64,000 bases of DNA, taken from assembly GCA_947038155.1 (NCBI GenBank), contig CAMQVH010000007.1, positions 1 to 64,000 on the forward strand. The letters run 5' to 3'. The position numbers and the translations under genes are program-made. Source of the DNA: an uncultured Bacteroides sp. GTDB lineage: Bacteria; Bacteroidota; Bacteroidia; Bacteroidales; Bacteroidaceae. Positions 48,107-56,959 of the stretch are shown in pieces. Positions within the stretch are counted from its first letter, which is position 1, and each line of letters starts with the position of its first letter. The notes under the pieces are model-generated. The model was not told the origin of the DNA. It worked only from the letters and a program-made list of their open reading frames with translations, and made no database searches.

Positions 48107-49129
48107 ATGGACAACGGGAAACATACTTCATTAAAAGATCTCGCCCAAACATTGGGGGTGTCGATTCCTACTGTATCCAGGGCACTAAAGGATAGTCCGG
48201 AAATCAGCCGTGAACTTTGCGCCAAAGCAAAGGCACTGGCTAAAGAGATGAACTACCGCCCCAACCCTTTTGCCATGAGCCTGCGGAAAAATGCACCGCG
48301 CATCATCGGAGTAGTAGTTCCGGATATCGTTACCCATTTCTTCGCTTCTATCCTGAACGGGATAGAAAACATGGCTATCGCCAACGGATACTTTGTGATT
48401 ATCACGACCTCGCATGAGTCTTACGAGCACGAAAAGCGGAACATCGAGAATCTGGTCAATATGCGTGTGGAAGGTATTATCGCCTGTCTGTCTCAAGAAA
48501 CAACCGATTTCTCCCACATCTCCGCCTTGAAAGACATCAATATGCCCCTTATCCTGTTCGACCGTGTTTGCCTGACAGACCAGTTTTCTTCGGTCGTAGC
48601 GGATGGGGCACAATCAGCGCAAATGGCAACACAACATCTGTTGGATAATGGAAGTAAACGGGTAGCCTTTATCGGTGGAGCCAATCATCTGGATATTGTA
48701 AAGAGAAGAAAGCACGGCTATCTGGAAGCCTTGCGTGAGAATCGTATTCCTATTGAAAAGGAATTAGTAGTCTGCCGTAAGATTGATTATGAGGAAGGTA
48801 AGATTGCAACTGAGACATTACTGTCTCTCCCCCAGCCACCCGATGCCATTCTTGCGATGAATGATACATTGGCTTTCGCAGCTATGGAAGTTATCAAGAG
48901 CCATGGTCTCCGGATTCCGGATGATGTAGCAATTATCGGATATACGGACGAACAGCATGCTAATTATGTGGAGCCCAAATTATCTGCCGTATCTCATCAG
49001 ACCTATAAAATGGGGGAAGCAGCCTGCCAATTATTGATTGAACAGATTAAAGGAGATAAGACTATCAAGCAGGTGACGATTCCGACACATTTGCAGATTA
49101 GGGAGAGTAGTATTAAACCACTACGTTAA
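48107..49129 (+). CDS. LacI-family transcriptional regulator
   Basis: A 340-residue regulator. N-terminal helix-turn-helix SLKDLAQTLGVSIPTVSRAL with hinge MNYRPNPFAMSLR, then a periplasmic-binding-protein-like effector domain (IGVVVPDIVTHFF, RVAFIGGANHL, PDAILAMNDTLAF, AIIGYTDE). Divergent from the presumed L-galactose operon, so it likely represses that operon until a pathway metabolite binds. Its stop overlaps the end of the convergent ATPase gene by 4 nt. Confidence 0.93.
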   Translation: MDNGKHTSLKDLAQTLGVSIPTVSRALKDSPEISRELCAKAKALAKEMNYRPNPFAMSLRKNAPRIIGVVVPDIVTHFFASILNGIENMAIANGYFVIITTSHESYEHEKRNIENLVNMRVEGIIACLSQETTDFSHISALKDINMPLILFDRVCLTDQFSSVVADGAQSAQMATQHLLDNGSKRVAFIGGANHLDIVKRRKHGYLEALRENRIPIEKELVVCRKIDYEEGKIATETLLSLPQPPDAILAMNDTLAFAAMEVIKSHGLRIPDDVAIIGYTDEQHANYVEPKLSAVSHQTYKMGEAACQLLIEQIKGDKTIKQVTIPTHLQIRESSIKPLR

Positions 49130-50298
49130 TATACAAACCCGAACATCCATAACGGAATAATATTTCTCATGCCATATTCGATGTCATCTTTCACGATATA
49201 AGCATTTTCCACATCCCGCACTTGCTTCTGCGTCTTATTTTTACCCCCTATTTCAAAAGTATAATCGCCTATCGAGAAATCGGAAACTGAAGAAGTTACA
49301 ATAGGATGAGTTGCTTTCATGGTAGAAAAGAATACAGTTTCCCGTATATTTCCAATATCAGGCACATTGTTGGCAAGAGCATAAGCCAAATTCGTATTAT
49401 TCAAATAAACCTTGTCCACTTTCCCCAACAGCCTGATACCTTCCGTATCCGAACGAAGTTGGTTAATCATACCGGCTTTCTCCAAATAGCACATAAGATC
49501 AGAAACCGTGTTTCTATTTATATCAAGCAATGTAGCCAATTTAGTAAAGTTAGGTTTGAAAGGAACACTTTTTGCTATAATATACAGCAGCTTTTTTATT
49601 TTTTGCGCAGTAGTTATATTCATCTTGGCAAACGTAGGTATATCATTTTCCAAAGTCTGGTTTACAATACTTTGTAACCGTATAAAATAACCTTTTTCCT
49701 TAAAGAAAGGATAAAAGCCTTGTTGCAGATACTCTTTGAATAATTGAAGAGGGCGCTCTTTGTCATAAGGGAAATCGACCTTATGATTTAATACGTCTTC
49801 CAAAGAATAAACAGGCAGATGATATCCACGAGATATAGCTAGAAACTCACGAAAAGACAGCCCGGTCATACGATATTCCAACTTTCTACGACTCAAGTCC
49901 GTTTCTCCCGTCTCTAACTCTAATATGGAAGACCCGGTATATACTACTTGTAATGCGGGAATCAAATCATATATATTTTTTATTTCCCGAGCCCATCCGT
50001 TATATTTATGAATCTCATCAATATAGAGTTTCTTCCCACCATGTTGATAAAATTCCATAGCTAAATCAACAAGTTTATGTTCAGTAAAATACAAATCATC
50101 AGCAGTGACAAACAAAGTTTCATCAACGTTATCATATAACTTGATATGTTGCAAAAGCATAGTTGTCTTACCAATGCCTCTAGCACCCAAAATCGCAATT
50201 AAACGGCTATCCCATTCTATTTGGTCATGAAGATAACGAACAAATTCGGTAGATGTATTATTTAATAATATCCTATATGATCTATAAAGTGTATCCAT
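49126..50298 (-). CDS. AAA_14/DUF4143-type ATPase
   Basis: A 390-residue ATPase common in Bacteroides. Walker A GARGIGKTT (about 38-46), Walker B LYIDEIHKY, sensor YTGSSILELE, then a winged-helix region (LLDINRNTVSDLM) and a nuclease-like DUF4143 C-terminal domain. Its function is not known; roles in mobile-element or defence contexts have been proposed for the group. It is not part of the neighbouring operons. The -7 candidate CAAATATA at 50325-50332 (TATATTTG on the minus strand) is 27 nt before the start. Confidence 0.88.
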   Translation of the reverse strand: MDTLYRSYRILLNNTSTEFVRYLHDQIEWDSRLIAILGARGIGKTTMLLQHIKLYDNVDETLFVTADDLYFTEHKLVDLAMEFYQHGGKKLYIDEIHKYNGWAREIKNIYDLIPALQVVYTGSSILELETGETDLSRRKLEYRMTGLSFREFLAISRGYHLPVYSLEDVLNHKVDFPYDKERPLQLFKEYLQQGFYPFFKEKGYFIRLQSIVNQTLENDIPTFAKMNITTAQKIKKLLYIIAKSVPFKPNFTKLATLLDINRNTVSDLMCYLEKAGMINQLRSDTEGIRLLGKVDKVYLNNTNLAYALANNVPDIGNIRETVFFSTMKATHPIVTSSVSDFSIGDYTFEIGGKNKTQKQVRDVENAYIVKDDIEYGMRNIIPLWMFGFVY

Positions 50299-50340
50299 AA
50301 CTCATTGTTTTTTAATCATGTAGGCAAATATAAGATAAAT

Positions 50341-50390
50341 TGCCGAATAAAAACAGCACTTTTCGTTAAAAGTGCTGTTTTTATTCGGCA
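50341..50390. repeat. Perfect 50-bp hairpin, 23-bp arms
   Basis: Arms of 23 bp (50341-50363 and 50368-50390) are perfectly complementary around loop CGTT. The hairpin lies just upstream of the ATPase -7 element and past the terminator of the FKBP gene. It could be a second terminator, or it may bind a regulator of the ATPase. Confidence 0.8.
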
Positions 50391-50410
50391 AAATTGTCTT
50401 CTTGAGTAAA

Positions 50411-50448
50411 AAAGAGGTATTGTATCTATTACGATACAATACCTCTTT
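50411..50448 (-). terminator. Intrinsic terminator of the glyS-FKBP operon
   Basis: A perfect 16-bp stem (AAAGAGGTATTGTATC / GATACAATACCTCTTT) with a 6-nt loop. On the minus strand it is followed by a T run (CCTCTTTTTTAC), 22 nt after the FKBP-like gene stop. Confidence 0.8.
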
Positions 50449-50470
50449 ATCCTCATTATATTATATAAGA

Positions 50471-51037
50471 CTATCTATCTACAATCTTATCTAACTTTAC
50501 ATTATAGACTAATGCAGAATATGCCTGTAAAGATCCATCACTACCGGTACCGGAACCATAACCACTTTGATATGGAATATATAATGTCCAGAAATCACCT
50601 GCTTTCATATGAACCAATGTATAAGACCAGCCGGAAATTACACCATCCAAAGAAAACTCTGTAGGGGAATCAAACTCTGTCGGCTCTGTGCCGGTGAAAG
50701 TCTGCTGAACTACATCTCCATTCAAATAAGACATACGATAATAGGCACTGATAGTAGAAGTATATACAGGAGACTCTGTTCCATCCCCGTCTTGTATCTT
50801 CTTTACATATATCTTTTGATTATTGGTCAAATCTGTAAAGGCATAAAGTCTCTCCTTTTCATCTGTAACTGCTATGCTGCCATTTTGTTGCCCAACATAT
50901 ACATTCGCTATAGAGTCGATAAATGCCTCACTACGTGCCTGCCAATTATCATACTTGCCAACTTCTTCCGTTTCACTACAAGCCGTGAACGTCAAAGCCA
51001 GTAATACTAAGGAGAATAAATAGATCTTTTTACTCAT
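50471..51037 (-). CDS. FKBP-like lipoprotein
   Basis: A 188-residue lipoprotein (lipobox TFTAC, Cys20). The C-terminal ~90 residues follow the FKBP fold pattern: VISGWSYTLVHMKAGDFWTLYIPYQSGYG and a final LVYNVKLDKI strand, although the usual PPIase residues are partly changed. It follows glyS by 11 nt and ends at a strong terminator. Probably a periplasm-facing folding factor or a non-catalytic FKBP-like protein. Confidence 0.75.
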   Translation of the reverse strand: MSKKIYLFSLVLLALTFTACSETEEVGKYDNWQARSEAFIDSIANVYVGQQNGSIAVTDEKERLYAFTDLTNNQKIYVKKIQDGDGTESPVYTSTISAYYRMSYLNGDVVQQTFTGTEPTEFDSPTEFSLDGVISGWSYTLVHMKAGDFWTLYIPYQSGYGSGTGSDGSLQAYSALVYNVKLDKIVDR

Positions 51038-51048
51038 TCGTCAAAGGT

Positions 51049-52590
51049 TTATTGTAAAGTTTTCAATAGAGAAGTGATGCTTACTCTGTCTGCGATGATG
51101 TTATTCAGTTCAGAGATAGCTACACGCTCTTGTTGCATGGTATCGCGGTTACGCAATGTCACGCAGTTATCTTCTAATGTTTGATGATCAACTGTCACAC
51201 AGTACGGAGTACCGATAGCATCCTGACGGCGATAACGCTTACCGATACTATCCTTTTCATCATATTGGCAATGGAAGTGGAACTTCAGGTCGTCAATAAT
51301 CTCACGAGCCTTTTCAGGCAGACCGTCTTTCTTCACCAACGGCATAACTGCCAGTTTCACCGGAGCCAAAGCAGCAGGCAATTTCAGAACCACACGGCTT
51401 TCACCATTTTCCAGCTGCTCTTCGCAATAAGCTGCGCTCATGATGCTGAGAAACATACGGTCAACACCGATAGAAGTTTCGATTACGTACGGAGTATAAG
51501 ACTCGTTCAGTTCCGGATCGAAATATTTGATGCTCTTGCCGGAGAACTTCTCATGTTGAGACAAGTCGAAGTTAGTACGCGAGTGGATACCTTCCACTTC
51601 TTTGAATCCGAACGGCATCAGGAATTCGATATCAGTAGCGGCATTTGCGTAGTGAGCCAGTTTATCGTGATCGTGATAACGATAGCTTGCATCACCGAAG
51701 CCAAGAGCCTTATGCCATTTCAGACGGATTTCTTTCCATTTCTTGAACCAGTCAAGTTCAGTTCCCGGTTTTACAAAGAACTGCATTTCCATCTGTTCGA
51801 ACTCACGCATACGGAAGATGAACTGACGGGCAACGATCTCGTTACGGAAAGCCTTACCAATCTGTGCGATACCGAAAGGAACTTTCATACGACCAGTCTT
51901 CTGTACATTGAGGTAGTTTACAAAAATACCCTGTGCAGTTTCCGGACGAAGATAAATCTTCATAGAACCGTCAGCAGTAGACCCCATTTCAGTAGAGAAC
52001 ATCAGGTTGAACTGACGAACTTCCGTCCAGTTCTTCGTACCGGAAATCGGACATACGATTTCTTCATCAACGATAATCTGGCGAAGTTCTTCCAGATTAC
52101 CGTCGTTCAGAGCTTTAGCAAAGCGAGTGTGAAGTGCGTCACGCTTTGCCTGATGCTCCAATACACGTCCGTTGGTAGAACGGAATTGAGCCTCATCAAA
52201 AGATTCGCCGAATCTCTTGGCAGCTTTCGCTACTTCTTTATTGATTTTCTCGTCATACTTTGCCAACTGGTCTTCGATCAACACGTCAGCACGATAACGT
52301 TTCTTAGAGTCTTTATTGTCAATCAAAGGGTCATTGAATGCGTCAACGTGTCCGGAAGCCTTCCAGATAGTAGGGTGCATAAAGATGGCAGAGTCGATAC
52401 CGACAATGTTTTCGTGCAACAGCACCATGCTGTCCCACCAGTATTTCTTGATGTTATTTTTCAATTCAACGCCCATCTGACCGTAGTCATACACAGCGCC
52501 TAGTCCGTCGTAGATATCGCTCGAAGGGAATACGAAACCATACTCTTTGCAATGCGATACAAGCTTCTTAAAAACGTCTTCTTGTGCCAT
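51049..52590 (-). CDS. glyS: Glycyl-tRNA synthetase (single-chain type)
   Basis: A 513-residue class II synthetase of the homodimeric type that charges tRNA-Gly. Motifs: FVFPSSDIYDGLG near the start, motif 2 around FRNEIVARQFIFRMREFEQMEMQFF, GVDRMFLSIM near the end (motif 3), and an anticodon-binding domain from LAPVKLAVMPLVKK. It is transcribed leftward with the FKBP-like gene from the -7 element at 52643. Confidence 0.96.
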   Translation of the reverse strand: MAQEDVFKKLVSHCKEYGFVFPSSDIYDGLGAVYDYGQMGVELKNNIKKYWWDSMVLLHENIVGIDSAIFMHPTIWKASGHVDAFNDPLIDNKDSKKRYRADVLIEDQLAKYDEKINKEVAKAAKRFGESFDEAQFRSTNGRVLEHQAKRDALHTRFAKALNDGNLEELRQIIVDEEIVCPISGTKNWTEVRQFNLMFSTEMGSTADGSMKIYLRPETAQGIFVNYLNVQKTGRMKVPFGIAQIGKAFRNEIVARQFIFRMREFEQMEMQFFVKPGTELDWFKKWKEIRLKWHKALGFGDASYRYHDHDKLAHYANAATDIEFLMPFGFKEVEGIHSRTNFDLSQHEKFSGKSIKYFDPELNESYTPYVIETSIGVDRMFLSIMSAAYCEEQLENGESRVVLKLPAALAPVKLAVMPLVKKDGLPEKAREIIDDLKFHFHCQYDEKDSIGKRYRRQDAIGTPYCVTVDHQTLEDNCVTLRNRDTMQQERVAISELNNIIADRVSITSLLKTLQ

Positions 52591-52642
52591 TTTCTTTTCT
52601 ATATCTATTAATTTGAATTTCCTTTTTTCGTAAAAAGTGCCA

Positions 52643-52650
52643 CAAAGATA
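52643..52650 (-). promoter_or_regulatory. -7 element of glyS
   Basis: CAAAGATA on the plus strand gives TATCTTTG on the minus strand, a TAnnTTTG match, 52 nt before the glyS start. Confidence 0.6.
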
Positions 52651-52760
52651 GGGATTTATCTCATAAATAAGACAGGGAGGGTATTAATTTATCTTATTCC
52701 TGACCTTCTTCGTCTCATTTTCATTGTTTGGAGAGTGTTGACGCCTGCTCTTTACGCTTT

Positions 52761-52893
52761 CAAGTATTAATGACTGACGTCACAACTGCCAATGCACGAC
52801 GTTTCAAGTATTAATACCTGATATCCCAACTATTAACAACTGACAGTTCAGCTATTAACAACTGACAACCTCAACTGTTAATACCAGACAATC
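52761..52893. repeat. Six degenerate 22-bp tandem repeats
   Basis: Units begin at 52761, 52783, 52805, 52827, 52849 and 52872. They follow a pattern CAA-C/G-TATTAA-n-n-A/C-CTGAC-like, e.g. CAACTATTAACAACTGACAG. A seventh, weaker unit may follow. No reading frame or transposase is present. It shares the 22-bp period and the TATTAA word with the region at 38358. Confidence 0.72.
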
Positions 52894-53060
52894 GGACAAT
52901 TCGCACCCGACACATCCATTCAAAAGCCACATCTCCCCTTCCACATACGGATATTACATGCGGATGCTGCATACAGAAAGCTCAATATTGTATGCAAAAA
53001 CAGCGATACTGCATACAAAAACGGCAAAAAACGCGGTTTAACCGGCAAAATCTCCACAAA

Positions 53061-53100
53061 GAAAAGAAAAGAAAAGAAAAGAAAAGAAAAGAAAAGAAAA
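53061..53100. repeat. (GAAAA)8 microsatellite
   Basis: Eight perfect GAAAA units, flanked by imperfect copies on both sides, lie about 300 bp upstream of the topoisomerase gene. Such tracts change length by slippage. Confidence 0.9.
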
Positions 53101-53215
53101 AAGAAAGAAAACATCCTCCCTAACCCTCCTTCGGAAGGAATGAGGAAGGAGGGAGACATCCATTTTTTTGATACACGAATTTATACACGCACATTTTCCA
53201 AATCACTTGTCTGGT

Positions 53216-53237
53216 CCGTATCTTTGCCGTATCTTTG
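53216..53237 (+). promoter_or_regulatory. Tandem duplicated -7 elements of the topoisomerase gene
   Basis: CCGTATCTTTG is repeated exactly (53216-53226, 53227-53237), giving two TATCTTTG -7 matches 11 bp apart. A further match, TATTTTTG, is at 53326-53333, closer to the gene. Confidence 0.55.
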
Positions 53238-53401
53238 CGCTGACGCATCGACCGCTTCCATTTATGCCGGTGGGTCTGGGGACAAAAAACGTGAGTTCTT
53301 TGCGTCCCTATATGAATTTATTTCGTATTTTTGCATGGACATCCTCCTTTTTTGATGTCCGCAAAGATAACCTATTGTAAAAGCAAAGCGAAGATTGATA
53401 T

Positions 53402-56047
53402 ATGAGTGACGAAATCAACGAGATACCGGAAGAACATTCAGACTACAAACCGGCGGACGCGCGGGACGAAAACGTAAAACATCAGTTAACAGGCATGTAC
53501 CAGAATTGGTTTCTGGACTATGCTTCATACGTTATTTTGGAACGTGCCGTACCTCATATCAATGACGGTTTAAAGCCTGTACAACGCCGTATCCTGCATT
53601 CTATGAAACGTCTGGATGACGGACGGTATAACAAAGTGGCAAATATTGTGGGACACACCATGCAGTTCCACCCCCACGGTGATGCTTCCATCGGGGACGC
53701 CTTGGTACAGTTAGGACAGAAAGACCTGTTGATTGACTGCCAGGGTAATTGGGGTAATATCCTCACCGGAGACGGCGCAGCTGCTCCCCGTTATATCGAA
53801 GCACGCTTGTCCAAGTTTGCGCTGGATGTTGTCTTCAATCCCAAAACTACCGAATGGAAACTTTCTTATGACGGACGAAACAAGGAACCGGTCACTCTTC
53901 CTGTGAAATTCCCGTTATTATTAGCACAGGGAGTGGAAGGTATCGCCGTTGGACTTTCTTCCAAGATATTGCCACATAACTTCAACGAACTTTGCGATGC
54001 TTCCATCAGTTACCTGCGTGGAGAGGAGTTCCAACTATATCCCGATTTCCAGACAGGCGGCTCGATTGACGTAGCCAAATACAATGACGGAGAACGTGGC
54101 GGAGCAGTGAAAGTACGTGCCAAGATCAACAAGATTGATAACAAAACGCTTGCAATCACAGAGATCCCTTATGGAAAAACCACTTCAACAGTGATCGACT
54201 CTATCCTGAAAGCTGTCGATAAAGGAAAAATCAAAATTCGCAAGGTAGATGACAACACAGCTGCCAACGTAGAAATATTAGTGCATCTGGCACCAGGTAC
54301 ATCATCGGACAAAACAATCGATGCATTGTACGCATTCACCGATTGCGAAGTAAGTATCTCACCCAACTGCTGCGTGATTGATGACAGCAAACCTCATTTC
54401 CTCACTGTCAGCAAAGTTTTGAGAAAGTCGGCAGACAACACGCTGGATTTGCTAAAGCAGGAACTGGAAATCAAGAAAAACGAAATACTGGAAGCGTTGC
54501 ACTTTGCTTCGCTCGAAAAAATATTTATCGAAGAACGCATCTATAAGGACAAAGAGTTCGAACAATCCAAAGATATGGACGCAGCTTGTGCACATATTGA
54601 CGAACGCCTGACTCCATTCTATCCGACATTTATCCGCGAAGTGACCAAAGAGGATATTCTCAAACTGATGGAAATCAAAATGGGACGTATTCTGAAATTC
54701 AACTCGGACAAGGCGGATGAACTGATTGCCAGAATGAAAGAGGAAGTGGCCGAGATTGATAATCATCTGGCTCACATCGTAGATTATACCGTCAACTGGT
54801 ATCAGATGTTGAAGAACAAATACGGCAAGAACTTCCCGCGCCGTACGGAACTTCGCAACTTCGACACCATCGAAGCTGCCAAAGTAGTAGAAGCAAACGA
54901 GAAACTTTATATCAACCGCGAAGAAGGATTTATCGGAACAGCCTTGAAAAAAGACGAGTTCGTGGCATGTTGTTCGGATATCGATGATGTCATTATCTTC
55001 TTCCGCGATGGTAAGTATATCGTTACTCCTGTTGCCGACAAGAAATTCGTCGGCAAGAATGTTCTTTATGTCAATGTATTCAAGAAGAACGATAAACGCA
55101 CGATTTACAACGTAGCATACCGCGACGGAAAAGAGGGAACGACCTACGTTAAACGCTTTGCCGTGACTTCCGTAGTCCGCGACCGTGAATATGACGTCAC
55201 CCAAGGTACCCCCGATTCACGTATCACCTATTTCAGTGCCAATCCGAACGGGGAAGCCGAAATCATCAAGGTTACGTTGAAGCCTAACCCACGCGTACGC
55301 CGCATCATCTTCGAGCAAGACTTCAGCGAAGTGGGCATCAAAGGTCGACAGGCACGCGGTATCATCCTCACCCGTCTGCCGATACACAAAATTACCCTGA
55401 AACAGAAAGGCGGTTCGACCCTCGGCGGGCGTAAAGTATGGTTCGACCGTGACGTACTCCGCCTCAACTATGACGGACGAGGTGAATATCTGGGCGAATT
55501 CCAGAGTGAAGACACCATACTGGTCGTTCTGAACAACGGTGACTTCTACAACAGTAACTTCGACCTGAGCAACCACTACGAAGATAATGTAAGCATCGTT
55601 GAGAAGTTCAACCCCAACAAGATATGGACTGCCGCGCTTTATGATGCCGACCAACAAAATTATCCGTACCTGAAACGTTTCTGTTTTGAAGGTTCCAACC
55701 GCAAGCAGAACTACTTGGGCGAGAACAAAAACAACCGTCTCATCCTGCTGACCGACGAATACTACCCGCGCCTGGAAGTTGTATTCGGCGGACACGACAG
55801 TTTCCGCGACCCGCTGGAAATTGATGCGGATGAATTTATCGCTGTCAAAGGGTTCAAGGCAAAAGGCAAACGGATCACTACCTACACGGTTGAGACGATT
55901 AACGAACTTGAGCCGACCCGTTTCCCCAACCCCGAACAGCAAACGCAGGACGAACCGGAAGAAGAACCGGAGAATCTGGATCCGGACAACGGCAAGAGTG
56001 AAGGAGATATTATTGACGAAATCACCGGGCAGATGAAGTTATTCTGA
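53402..56047 (+). CDS. Type II topoisomerase subunit A (topoisomerase IV ParC / gyrase A-like)
   Basis: An 881-residue DNA-cleaving subunit. N-terminal winged-helix domain with RAVPHINDGLKPVQRRIL, catalytic Tyr131 in AAPRYIEARL, tower and coiled-coil region (about 330-450), then a beta-pinwheel-like C-terminal domain and an acidic tail. The Gly-rich GyrA-box is not evident, so topoisomerase IV (decatenation) is favoured over gyrase. The usual partner ParE/GyrB is not in the window. Its stop overlaps the start of the next gene by 1 nt (TGATG), implying translational coupling. Confidence 0.92.
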   Translation: MSDEINEIPEEHSDYKPADARDENVKHQLTGMYQNWFLDYASYVILERAVPHINDGLKPVQRRILHSMKRLDDGRYNKVANIVGHTMQFHPHGDASIGDALVQLGQKDLLIDCQGNWGNILTGDGAAAPRYIEARLSKFALDVVFNPKTTEWKLSYDGRNKEPVTLPVKFPLLLAQGVEGIAVGLSSKILPHNFNELCDASISYLRGEEFQLYPDFQTGGSIDVAKYNDGERGGAVKVRAKINKIDNKTLAITEIPYGKTTSTVIDSILKAVDKGKIKIRKVDDNTAANVEILVHLAPGTSSDKTIDALYAFTDCEVSISPNCCVIDDSKPHFLTVSKVLRKSADNTLDLLKQELEIKKNEILEALHFASLEKIFIEERIYKDKEFEQSKDMDAACAHIDERLTPFYPTFIREVTKEDILKLMEIKMGRILKFNSDKADELIARMKEEVAEIDNHLAHIVDYTVNWYQMLKNKYGKNFPRRTELRNFDTIEAAKVVEANEKLYINREEGFIGTALKKDEFVACCSDIDDVIIFFRDGKYIVTPVADKKFVGKNVLYVNVFKKNDKRTIYNVAYRDGKEGTTYVKRFAVTSVVRDREYDVTQGTPDSRITYFSANPNGEAEIIKVTLKPNPRVRRIIFEQDFSEVGIKGRQARGIILTRLPIHKITLKQKGGSTLGGRKVWFDRDVLRLNYDGRGEYLGEFQSEDTILVVLNNGDFYNSNFDLSNHYEDNVSIVEKFNPNKIWTAALYDADQQNYPYLKRFCFEGSNRKQNYLGENKNNRLILLTDEYYPRLEVVFGGHDSFRDPLEIDADEFIAVKGFKAKGKRITTYTVETINELEPTRFPNPEQQTQDEPEEEPENLDPDNGKSEGDIIDEITGQMKLF

Positions 56048-56910
56048 TGAAGAAAAAACTAATATACTGGGGGCTGACAGGATGCATCCTGTTCGCCCTC
56101 TGCACCAGATTACAAGCGCAGACCGACAGCCTGCAATCCCATCGCTATGTAACACGTGCCACCATGTACGGTATCGGATTCACCAACGTATTCGATACCT
56201 ATCTTTCGCCTCAGGAATATAAAGGAATCGATTTCCGTGTTTCCCGCGAAACGATTCGGATGACCAGACTGTTCGACGGGAATATTTCCGTGCAGAATTT
56301 CTTCCAGGCAGACATCGGTTATACGCACAACCGTGCCGACAATAATAACACATTCTCCGGCCTGGCCAACTGGAATTACGGTCTTCACTACCAGTTCCGG
56401 CTGACGGAGAACTTCAAGTTACTGGCAGGTGGATTGATAGACGCTAACGGTGGCTTTGTTTACAATCTCCGAAACACCAACAACCCCGCTTCCGCAAGGG
56501 CTTACGTCAATCTGGATGCCTCCGGAATGGCAATCTGGCATCTGAAAATCAAACGATATCCGATGGTATTGCGTTATCAGGTCAATCTGCCTGTAATGGG
56601 AGTACTTTTCTCACCACACTATGGACAATCCTATTATGAGATATTCTCCTTAGGCAACGCCGGAGGAGTGATAAGATTCACTTCCCTGCACAACCAGCCT
56701 TCACTCCGTCAGATGCTTTCCGTCGACCTGCCGATAGGATATACAAAAATGCGTTTCAGCTATCTGGCCGATTTGCAGCAATACAAAGTAAATAATATCA
56801 AGACACACACCTACTCCCATGTATTCATGGTAGGATTTGTGAAAGACCTATACCGTATCCAAAATAATAAAGGAACAAGCGTCTTACCATCATCGGTAAG
56901 AGCCTACTAA
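56047..56910 (+). CDS. Outer-membrane barrel-like protein (DUF3316-like)
   Basis: A 287-residue exported protein with a signal peptide (about 1-24) and alternating beta-strand pattern throughout. The block RATMYGIGFTNVFDTYLSP resembles the DUF3316 family of Bacteroidetes. No enzymatic motif is seen. It is coupled to the topoisomerase gene by a 1-nt overlap and lies 49 nt before the S41 protease, so the three may form one transcript. Function is unknown. Confidence 0.75.
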   Translation: MKKKLIYWGLTGCILFALCTRLQAQTDSLQSHRYVTRATMYGIGFTNVFDTYLSPQEYKGIDFRVSRETIRMTRLFDGNISVQNFFQADIGYTHNRADNNNTFSGLANWNYGLHYQFRLTENFKLLAGGLIDANGGFVYNLRNTNNPASARAYVNLDASGMAIWHLKIKRYPMVLRYQVNLPVMGVLFSPHYGQSYYEIFSLGNAGGVIRFTSLHNQPSLRQMLSVDLPIGYTKMRFSYLADLQQYKVNNIKTHTYSHVFMVGFVKDLYRIQNNKGTSVLPSSVRAY

Positions 56911-56959
56911 GAGAACGGAAATTTAATGTTGAAACTTCAAAGCGTGAGAGATAACAAGA

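Larger units (their letters stand above)
52591..53401. other. 811-bp intergenic region between glyS and the topoisomerase gene
   Basis: Holds the glyS promoter, the 22-bp repeats, the GAAAA tract, a CCCTCCTT/AAGGAGGG inverted repeat (about 53124-53154) and several -7 candidates for the rightward gene. No credible protein gene is seen; short open frames here are low-complexity. Confidence 0.65.

Noticed and set aside
51181..52503. A 440-codon plus-strand frame opposite glyS
   Set aside because: glyS is unambiguous on the other strand; this is codon-bias readthrough.
52761..52893. The 22-bp repeats as a CRISPR array
   Set aside because: There are no unique spacers between conserved repeats, units abut directly, and no cas gene is present.
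52920..53159. A short protein rich in Phe and Leu on the minus strand over the GAAAA tract
   Set aside because: It is a translation of the microsatellite and has no other support.
55217..55942. A 241-codon minus-strand frame inside the topoisomerase gene
   Set aside because: Antisense shadow of a conserved gene with no start signals of its own.
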